Below are positions 6,761 to 11,553 of a stretch of 11,553 nucleotides of DNA, in pieces (within the stretch, counting starts at the first letter, position 1; each line of letters begins with the position of its first letter). The translations under genes and the position numbers were made by a program. The notes under the pieces were generated by a model that was not told the origin of the DNA, did no database searches, and saw nothing but the letters and a program-made list of their open reading frames with translations. Source of the stretch: Desulfocapsa sp. (GTDB lineage Bacteria; Desulfobacterota; Desulfobulbia; Desulfobulbales; Desulfocapsaceae); contig JAOZTO010000039.1 of assembly GCA_029942265.1 (NCBI GenBank), positions 1 through 11,553 of the forward strand, in the 5' to 3' direction.

Positions 6761-6789
6761 GGCTTTTATTTTTTTCACAGGAGGTTTTC

Positions 6790-7134
6790 ATGTCTGATTT
6801 TACAGTAACAGATCAAGCAGTTGTAAAACTCAAAGAATATTTGGAGCAGAACAATATCAGTTCTGCACTGCGTATTGCTTTGATGCAGGGCGGCTGAGCA
6901 GGCCCATCATTGGGATTGGCTCTGGATGAGCCAAAAGATAACGATAAAGTTTACGACCAAGATGATCTCACTTTTCTGGTTGAAGAAGGTTTAATGAGCA
7001 CCTGCGGTGCTATTCAGGTTGAATTCATAGACGCTGGACCACGTTCAGGGTTTGGAATAAAATCTACTAATCCTATTAGTGGTGGTAGTGGCGGTTGCAG
7101 TTCTGGATCTTGCGGTTCCGGTGGCTGCGGTTGA
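6790..7134 (+). CDS. HesB/IscA-like selenoprotein (TIGR01911-type), Sec36 encoded by TGA
   Basis: Small A-type Fe-S-carrier-like protein, 114 aa when the in-frame TGA at 6895-6897 is read as selenocysteine. The frame is open on both sides of this TGA and the protein is continuous in homology: MSDFTVTDQAVVKLKEYL, then ALRIALMQGG-U-AGPSLGLALDE, then LTFLVEEGL and GAIQVEFI. Sec36 stands where HesB/IscA proteins have their first conserved Cys. The known HesB-related selenoprotein family has the same GG(C/U)xGPSLGLALDEP block. The tail is Gly/Ser/Cys-rich with Cys103, 108 and 113 (C-x4-C-x4-C) in place of the usual C-G-C; Cys72 is extra. The start is ATG with AGGAGG (6779-6784) 5 nt upstream. The gene is monocistronic between its own promoter and terminator. 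A role in Fe-S or selenium-linked redox work is inferred. A conventional gene caller would start it falsely at TTG 6910. Confidence 0.92.
6895..6932 (+). promoter_or_regulatory. UGA Sec codon with bacterial SECIS element candidate
   Basis: Downstream of TGA (6895-6897), GGCTC (6918-6922) pairs perfectly with GAGCC (6928-6932) around the loop TGGAT. The loop begins 25 nt after the UGA and has G at its second position. Both features fit the published bacterial SECIS pattern (loop roughly 16-37 nt from UGA, a G in the first two loop bases). SelB would bind here. Confidence 0.8.
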
Positions 7135-7159
7135 TACGCACAGCTTTCCAGTAGTATCT

Positions 7160-7196
7160 GTGGCAAATTCCAACTTGGAATTTGCCACTTTTTTTT
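7160..7196 (+). terminator. Rho-independent terminator of the selenoprotein gene
   Basis: A perfect 13-bp stem (7160-7172 with 7176-7188; left arm GTGGCAAATTCCA), a 3-nt loop and eight T (7189-7196). It begins 26 nt after the stop codon. Confidence 0.93.
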
Positions 7197-7235
7197 GCTC
7201 TCCCCTCGCCTCCATGCAATTTTCTTGCCAGAACC

Positions 7236-7264
7236 TTGACATGCACTCAACAAATACTTAAAGT
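7236..7264 (+). promoter_or_regulatory. Candidate sigma-70 promoter for clpB
   Basis: Perfect TTGACA (7236-7241), a 17-nt spacer and TAAAGT (7259-7264). It lies after the terminator at 7196 and before MITE copy B. A transcript from here (start near 7271) would carry the whole element in a ~235-nt clpB leader. Confidence 0.5.
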
Positions 7265-7290
7265 ACAGATTAAATACAAATGCTACCGGG

Positions 7291-7447
7291 CGTAACTATC
7301 CGGCTAGCCCCCCATCTTCGCTTGATCCTGCCTGTTCACATATGAACTAATATAGTTCACAAGCCAGATCAAGCGAACCTGGAGCACTATCCAAACATTT
7401 ACAATTCAGTGGTCTGGGCTGTTTTGAACCCAACCCGAATATTTACG
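7291..7447. mobile_element. MITE-like element, copy B (IS66-type ends)
   Basis: Second copy of the element at 3079-3235, in the same orientation. Its ends are GTAACTATCCGG (7292-7303) and CCGAATATTTAC (7435-7446), 10 of 12 complementary, or 11 of 13 with the outer C/G pair. Positions 7310-7365 are identical to 3097-3152 (56 nt), covering the left arm and the central hairpins. The internal stem pairs GCTTGATC (7320-7327) with GATCAAGC (7367-7374). No 8-bp duplication is visible (TACCGGGC against GCAAATAG), so this copy may be older or rearranged. It has no coding capacity. Confidence 0.82.
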
Positions 7448-7458
7448 CAAATAGTCTG

Positions 7459-7479
7459 ACCTTAAGGGTATTTTAAGGT
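7459..7479 (+). promoter_or_regulatory. Palindrome just upstream of clpB
   Basis: ACCTTAA (7459-7465) and TTAAGGT (7473-7479) form perfect 7-bp arms around 7 nt, ending 15 nt before the ribosome site. It may be an operator or a leader hairpin affecting clpB translation. No known stress-regulator motif was recognised. Confidence 0.35.
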
Positions 7480-7506
7480 GGATTTACAAAAGAAAAGGTG
7501 AAAAAC

Positions 7507-10101
7507 ATGCAACTCGACAAACTAACTATAAAGTCTCAGGAAGCCATTAAATCAGCTCAGCAACTAGCCCAAAATAACAATAATCAGGAAATCAATGTAG
7601 CCCATTTTGTAAAAGCCATCCTTGAACAGCCTGAAGGTGTTGTTGTTCCTGTACTCCAAAAAATGGGTATCGAACCCTCAAAGGTTCTTAGCGAATTCAA
7701 TTCCCTCATCAGTACCATACCGCAAGTCAGCGGCAGTGGCGCAGGACAGGCTTACATCTCAAATGATCTACGTCAGACCATTGACGATTCATTTAAAACA
7801 GCTAACCAGATGCAGGATGATTTTGTTAGCCAAGAGCATCTATTTCTAACCATTATCAAAGATGGTAAATCAGAAAGTTCAAAAAAACTACTGCAACTTG
7901 GTATTGACGAAAAACAATTCCTAAATGCACTGACCAGCATCCGCGGTAATCAGCGTGTCACCGATCAGTACCCAGAAGAGAAATACCAGGCTCTTGAAAA
8001 ATATGCTCGTAACCTTACTGACATTGCGAGACAGGGCAAACTTGACCCAGTAATAGGAAGAGACGAGGAAATTCGACGAATCATCCAGGTCCTCTCCAGA
8101 AGAACCAAAAACAATCCCATCCTTATTGGTGAGCCAGGTGTTGGTAAAACAGCCATTGCCGAGGGTCTTGCACTTCGGATTGTAAACGGTGACATTCCTG
8201 CCACACTTGACGGCAAACAGGTCGTATCTCTTGATCTGGGAGCACTGATCGCAGGTGCAAAATACAGAGGTGAATTCGAGGACAGACTCAAAGCAGTGCT
8301 CAAAGAAGTGGAGAACAGAGCTGACGAAATCATTCTGTTCATTGATGAAATCCACACCTTAGTTGGAGCAGGAGCCGCAGAAGGATCAATGGATGCCTCC
8401 AACATGTTAAAACCTGCTCTCGCCCGTGGTGACCTCCATTGCATTGGAGCTACAACGATCGATGAGTATCGAAAATACATTGAAAAAGATGCGGCCCTCG
8501 AACGAAGGTTCCAACCAGTCCTTGTTCAAGAACCAAGTGAAGAGGACACGGTTTCTATCCTTCGCGGCATAAAAGATAAGTACGAACTTCACCACGGAGT
8601 TCGTATTCAAGATGCTGCCGTTGTTGCTGCGGCAACATTATCAAGTAGATACATCACTGACCGTTTCCTACCAGACAAGGCCATCGATCTTATTGACGAA
8701 GCAGCAGCACATCTACGCATTGAAATCGATTCCATGCCCACGGAAATTGACAGCCTGGAACGAAAAAAAATTAAGCTGAAAATCGAGAAAGAAGCTCTAA
8801 AAAAAGAAAAAGACAAGGCCTCCAAAGATCGACTACATGATCTCAACAAGGAGCTTGGCGAGCTTAATGACGAACTAACATCCCTCAAAGGACAATGGAC
8901 CATTGAACGTGACATGATCCAAGCTATCCGCCAGCTCAAAGCCGACATAGACGAATCAAAAATAGAAGAACAGAAAGCAGAGCGCGAAGGAAACCTGAGC
9001 AAAGCTGCAGAAATTCGTTACGGAAAAATAGTCGAGTTACAAAAAAAACTAGACGACGCCAACACCAAACTCCACGAAATACAAGCAGACAATCAGATGC
9101 TCAAAGAAGAGGTGGGAAGCGAAGACATCGCAGCCGTAGTTGCCAAATGGACTAATATACCTGTTGACCGTTTACTTGAGGGGGAAAAAGACAAACTAAT
9201 TCACGCAGAAGAAGAGCTCGCAATGCGGGTAATTGGGCAAAAGGAAGCAATTCAATCAGTATCCAATGCTGTGCGCCGCGCCCGAGCAGGTCTCCAAGAT
9301 CCTGACAGACCCCTTGGTTCCTTTATTTTTCTAGGCCCCACAGGTGTCGGAAAAACAGAACTTGCACGAAGTCTTGCGGATTTTCTTTTTGATTCGGAAC
9401 AAGCTATGATCCGAATCGACATGTCCGAATTCATGGAAAAACATTCTGTTGCACGACTCATCGGAGCACCTCCTGGTTACGTTGGGCACGATGAAGGTGG
9501 ATATCTTACTGAAGCCGTTCGCAGACAACCTTACGCCGTCATTTTACTTGATGAAATCGAGAAGGCACACCCCGATGTCTTCAATGTACTCCTTCAAGTA
9601 CTTGACGATGGGCGCATGACTGACGGCAAAGGCAGAACTGTCGATTTTAAGAATACAATAATGATAATGACCTCCAACCTTGGGAGTGACATTATCATCA
9701 AAATGACCGAAAACCAGGAAAGCAAAGAGAACATTAAAAAGCAGATTGAAGATATCCTGCATCTAAAATTCAAGCCTGAATTCTTAAACAGAATTGATGA
9801 AACAATTATCTTCCACAGCCTTTCCAAAAATGACATGTCATCAATAATTGACATCCAACTAGATCGGCTCAAAAAAAGATTGGAATCAAAAAAGATCACT
9901 TTAAACATCGATGACAAAACAAAGGCATTCCTGGTAGACAGTGGTTACAATCCACTCTTTGGAGCTCGTCCACTGAAAAGAGCAATTCAGCGCCATCTTG
10001 AAGACCCTCTTGCAATGCAATTACTCGAAGGACATTTTCCAGAAGGTAGCGTCATTGAAACAGTCCTGAGAGATGATTCAATCACATTCACAAAAAAATA
10101 A
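7507..10101 (+). CDS. clpB: ClpB/Hsp104-type AAA+ disaggregase
   Basis: Hexameric ATP-driven chaperone that, with DnaK, extracts and refolds proteins from aggregates in the cytoplasm. 864 aa, the usual ClpB length. Domains: N-terminal Clp repeats (about 1-145); AAA-1 with Walker A GEPGVGKT (208-215), pore-loop Tyr253 in KYRGEF and Walker B ILFIDE (to Glu281); a long coiled-coil middle domain (about 405-530), which separates ClpB from ClpA and ClpC; AAA-2 with Walker A GPTGVGKT (610-617), GYVG pore-loop Tyr658 and Walker B VILLDE (to Glu683); and a C-terminal small domain with [13 protein letters not shown] 7507 is preferred over the in-frame GTG 7498: AAGGTG (7495-7500) is the ribosome site 6 nt before the ATG and overlaps the GTG, and MQLDKLT aligns with the known ClpB start. 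All catalytic residues are present. It has a long leader carrying MITE copy B and ends at a strong terminator. Confidence 0.97.
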   Translation: MQLDKLTIKSQEAIKSAQQLAQNNNNQEINVAHFVKAILEQPEGVVVPVLQKMGIEPSKVLSEFNSLISTIPQVSGSGAGQAYISNDLRQTIDDSFKTANQMQDDFVSQEHLFLTIIKDGKSESSKKLLQLGIDEKQFLNALTSIRGNQRVTDQYPEEKYQALEKYARNLTDIARQGKLDPVIGRDEEIRRIIQVLSRRTKNNPILIGEPGVGKTAIAEGLALRIVNGDIPATLDGKQVVSLDLGALIAGAKYRGEFEDRLKAVLKEVENRADEIILFIDEIHTLVGAGAAEGSMDASNMLKPALARGDLHCIGATTIDEYRKYIEKDAALERRFQPVLVQEPSEEDTVSILRGIKDKYELHHGVRIQDAAVVAAATLSSRYITDRFLPDKAIDLIDEAAAHLRIEIDSMPTEIDSLERKKIKLKIEKEALKKEKDKASKDRLHDLNKELGELNDELTSLKGQWTIERDMIQAIRQLKADIDESKIEEQKAEREGNLSKAAEIRYGKIVELQKKLDDANTKLHEIQADNQMLKEEVGSEDIAAVVAKWTNIPVDRLLEGEKDKLIHAEEELAMRVIGQKEAIQSVSNAVRRARAGLQDPDRPLGSFIFLGPTGVGKTELARSLADFLFDSEQAMIRIDMSEFMEKHSVARLIGAPPGYVGHDEGGYLTEAVRRQPYAVILLDEIEKAHPDVFNVLLQVLDDGRMTDGKGRTVDFKNTIMIMTSNLGSDIIIKMTENQESKENIKKQIEDILHLKFKPEFLNRIDETIIFHSLSKNDMSSIIDIQLDRLKKRLESKKITLNIDDKTKAFLVDSGYNPLFGARPLKRAIQRHLEDPLAMQLLEGHFPEGSVIETVLRDDSITFTKK

Positions 10102-10113
10102 GGCAACAACAAA

Positions 10114-10173
10114 GGGGAAAGCAGCGCTAATTGTTCATCCAAACCCTCAGCGCTGCTTTCCTCTTTCTTTTTT
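10114..10173 (+). terminator. Rho-independent terminator of clpB
   Basis: A 13-bp perfect stem (10116-10128 with 10149-10161; left arm GGAAAGCAGCGCT), extendable by one G-T and one G-C pair at its base, with a 20-nt loop and the T-rich tail TTTCTTTTTT (10164-10173). It begins 13 nt after the clpB stop. Confidence 0.9.
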
Positions 10174-10242
10174 AGCGTGGATATGTTTGCATAGACATGC
10201 ACACAAACAATCCACAACTAAACAATTACTGCGGAGCACATA

Positions 10243-10527
10243 ATGGCCAGCGATGTAAACGACATTACAATACAATACGAAGAAGACGGACAGGTACTTG
10301 TCAAGGAACTAGACAAAGATATACTCACAAAAGGTGCATGGGCTACCATCATTTTCAGATACCAAAACTGGAGTAAGGCAAAAAATGAATTTGCCAAGGA
10401 GATGTTCACCATCAGACGCTATCAAAAACGCGACGGAGAATATCTTCCAAAATCCAAATTCAATATCTCAAGCGCTGACCAAGCAAAGAAGGTTATAGCA
10501 AGCCTTGAAAAGTGGGTTAACGAGTAA
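10243..10527 (+). CDS. Small conserved hypothetical protein, PC4-like segment
   Basis: A 94-aa acidic/basic protein with no membrane segment or signal. The N-terminal part reads ITIQYEEDGQVLVKELDK. The block GAWATIIFRYQNW is followed by FTIRRYQKRDGEYLPKSKF (55-73) and a C-terminal helix (about 77-92). The R-x-Y/F-x3-DGE-x-LP-x-K pattern before a final helix resembles PC4/p15-type single-stranded DNA-binding domains, but similarity judged by eye is weak. The start is ATG with CGGAG (10232-10236) 6 nt upstream. The downstream transporter gene begins 14 nt after its stop, so the two are probably one operon. The function is unknown; a nucleic-acid-binding role is only a suggestion. Confidence 0.82.
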   Translation: MASDVNDITIQYEEDGQVLVKELDKDILTKGAWATIIFRYQNWSKAKNEFAKEMFTIRRYQKRDGEYLPKSKFNISSADQAKKVIASLEKWVNE

Positions 10528-10541
10528 AAACAAGAGAAAGC

Positions 10542-11429
10542 ATGTACTTCCCTGTGGCAGACATAAACCTTTCTCCATTTATTCCACCTCTTGTTGCCTG
10601 CGTCATCTCTTTTTTCACTTCTATGGCGGGTGTGTCCGGTGCTTTTCTATTGCTACCTTTCCAGGTATCTGTGCTCGGATTCACCAGTCCGGCAGTAAGC
10701 AGCACCAATCACCTCTTTAATATAATTGCAATTCCAGGAGGTATTTACCGTTTCATCAAAGAAGGGCGAATGCTCTGGCCACTTACATGGCTAGTTGTCA
10801 TCGGCACCTTGCCTGGCGTCGTTGCAGGCGTTTTTATACGGATCACCTACCTTCCATCACCTCAAGCATTTAAAATTTTTGTTGGGCTTGTCCTATTATA
10901 TATAGGTATAAAACTTTGTCTCGACCTTATACAGAAAAAATCTCCCCCAAATGCACACGATACTTCTTCAGATTTCACTATTAGCAACGTAATTCTCTCC
11001 ATCAAATCGTTACGATACAGATTTAACGGTATCGACTACGAGGTCAACACAGCTTCCGTGACCTGTTTAAGCCTTATTGTCGGACTTATAGGGGGAATTT
11101 ATGGCATTGGCGGAGGCGCAATAATCGCCCCCTTCTTTGTTACGATCTACAAACTGCCAATTCATACCGTAGCAGGAGCAAGCCTGATGGGTACATTTAT
11201 CACATCAGCCTTTGGCGTTCTCATCTTTCAACTTCTTTCGACGTTTTCATTTAGCTCAACCCAACATATTGCACCCGATTATCGACTGGGAATTCTCTTT
11301 GGCCTCGGTGGGATTGTTGGTATTTATTTAGGCGCACGTGCTCAACGATTTTTCCCTGCAAAGACTATCAAAACTATTCTTGCCTCTGTGCTTCTCTTTA
11401 CTGCAATTAAATACCTTTTTTTTAGTTGA
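10542..11429 (+). CDS. TauE/SafE (TSUP) family membrane transporter
   Basis: Integral inner-membrane protein of 295 aa with about eight hydrophobic segments (roughly 12-40, 50-68, 78-100, 110-128, 172-200, 208-232, 247-268, 275-294) in two related halves. Each half starts with a Gly-rich family motif: AGVSGAFLLLPF (29-40) and GGIYGIGGGAIIAPFFV (184-200). A hydrophilic loop (about 131-170) joins the halves. The family exports or imports small sulfur-containing or organic anions (sulfite, sulfoacetate, taurine-derived compounds); the substrate here cannot be read from sequence, though a sulfite-related role would suit a sulfate reducer. The start is ATG 14 nt after the upstream gene, with only a weak GAGA site, so translational coupling is likely. 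No clear terminator follows. Confidence 0.9.
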   Translation: MYFPVADINLSPFIPPLVACVISFFTSMAGVSGAFLLLPFQVSVLGFTSPAVSSTNHLFNIIAIPGGIYRFIKEGRMLWPLTWLVVIGTLPGVVAGVFIRITYLPSPQAFKIFVGLVLLYIGIKLCLDLIQKKSPPNAHDTSSDFTISNVILSIKSLRYRFNGIDYEVNTASVTCLSLIVGLIGGIYGIGGGAIIAPFFVTIYKLPIHTVAGASLMGTFITSAFGVLIFQLLSTFSFSSTQHIAPDYRLGILFGLGGIVGIYLGARAQRFFPAKTIKTILASVLLFTAIKYLFFS

Positions 11430-11441
11430 TTTTTCGTCACT

Positions 11442-11518
11442 AAATCAGGTCATTACCAAAAGAAGGTATATTCTTTTTCAACAAAGCTATATTTTCTGTT
11501 GACACGTCAACCTGATTT
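11442..11518. repeat. Widely spaced inverted repeat after the transporter gene
   Basis: AAATCAGGT (11442-11450) and ACCTGATTT (11510-11518) are exact 9-bp inverted copies 59 nt apart. They bracket an AT-rich segment and touch the operator-like palindrome at 11498-11511. They could be a pair of regulator half-sites for looping or a long RNA stem. No T-tract follows, so this is not a standard terminator. Confidence 0.35.
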
Positions 11519-11527
11519 GAGTAGTTT
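11498..11527 (+). promoter_or_regulatory. Promoter with operator-like palindrome for a gene beyond the right edge
   Basis: GTTGAC-AC-GTCAAC (11498-11511) is a perfect 6-bp-arm palindrome that contains a perfect TTGACA -35 (11499-11504). After 17 nt, TAGTTT (11522-11527) is a weak -10. A ribosome-site-like GAGGA (11544-11548) follows near the window end, so a start codon just past 11553 is expected. A repressor site overlapping the -35 is inferred. Confidence 0.45.
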
Positions 11528-11553
11528 GCCTCGGTCGCTGAGTGAGGAACATC

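Larger units (their letters stand above)
6427..6789. other. Divergent intergenic region between pfkA and the selenoprotein gene
   Basis: 363 bp without a gene, AT-rich. From the left it holds the pfkA ribosome site, a palindrome (6490-6505) likely in the pfkA control region, about 150 bp in which I see nothing, then a sigma-70 promoter (6663-6690), a second palindrome (6742-6760) and a strong AGGAGG site (6779-6784) for the selenoprotein gene. No convincing -35/-10 pair was found for pfkA. Confidence 0.6.
7135..7506. other. Intergenic region between the selenoprotein gene and clpB
   Basis: 372 bp without a gene. It contains the selenoprotein terminator (7160-7196), a sigma-70-like promoter (7236-7264), MITE copy B (7291-7447), a palindrome (7459-7479) and the clpB ribosome site AAGGTG (7495-7500). 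I see no CIRCE element and no sigma-32 promoter. Confidence 0.7.

Noticed and set aside
6910..7134. A separate short gene starting at TTG 6910
   Set aside because: There is no ribosome site before 6910, and conserved HesB sequence extends upstream through the TGA to ATG 6790 with a strong AGGAGG. The short frame is the tail of the selenoprotein.
7310..7317. CCCCATCT in MITE copy B as a sigma-32 -10 element for clpB
   Set aside because: No CTTGAAA-like -35 lies 13-15 nt upstream, and the same bases occur in copy A, which has no heat-shock gene next to it.
7498..7506. GTG 7498 as the clpB start
   Set aside because: The GTG is part of the AAGGTG ribosome site that serves ATG 7507, and the ClpB N-terminus aligns with MQLDKLT.
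7965..8480. Long open frame on the minus strand inside clpB
   Set aside because: It is fully antisense to well-conserved ClpB coding sequence and its Ser/Arg-rich product looks like a codon-bias shadow. The same holds for other antisense frames in rnr, pfkA and clpB.
1..11553. CRISPR array, tRNA, rRNA, transposase or prophage genes
   Set aside because: None were recognised on either strand. The only mobile DNA seen is the two non-coding MITE-like copies.

Overview
The window looks like chromosomal DNA of an anaerobic, motile, selenocysteine-using bacterium, most likely a sulfate-reducing deltaproteobacterium (Desulfovibrionales or Desulfobulbales type). The reasons are a HesB-like selenoprotein with an in-frame TGA, a flagellar rod-type gene behind a sigma-54 promoter, AT-rich DNA (roughly 40 percent G+C by eye), and protein sequences of deltaproteobacterial character. 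The lineage is inference, because there is no rRNA gene in the window.

Layout, left to right. RNase R (rnr, 149-2368, +) is followed by a membrane-anchored coiled-coil protein of unknown function (2567-3079, +) and a TrmJ-type tRNA/rRNA 2'-O-methyltransferase (3337-4083, +). A sigma-54 promoter with two upstream direct repeats leads into a small orphan flagellar rod-type protein (4281-4634, +). Convergent to it is a two-gene minus-strand unit: 6-phosphofructokinase (5341-6426) and an endonuclease III-superfamily DNA glycosylase (4651-5310). A 363-bp divergent intergenic region then leads to the HesB-like selenoprotein (6790-7134, +), which has its own promoter, a bacterial SECIS candidate right after the UGA and a strong terminator. 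The chaperone ClpB (7507-10101, +) follows and ends at another strong terminator. Last comes a two-gene unit: a 94-aa PC4-like small protein and a TauE/SafE-family membrane transporter (10542-11429, +). The window closes on a promoter/operator-like region for a gene beginning just beyond the right edge.

The most unusual structure is a pair of ~157-bp non-coding elements (3079-3235 and 7291-7447) with GTAA-starting terminal inverted repeats. The left copy is flanked by a perfect 8-bp duplication, GGGAAATA. These are the hallmarks of a miniature non-autonomous element of IS66 type. The left copy inserted exactly in a stop codon and rebuilt it (inferred TAA to TAG). The right copy lies in the leader of clpB, between a promoter candidate and the start codon.

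Most genes are housekeeping functions: RNA turnover and modification, glycolysis, DNA base repair, Fe-S assembly and protein disaggregation. They are organised as short independent transcription units, not as one pathway. No rRNA, tRNA, CRISPR or transposase gene was seen.
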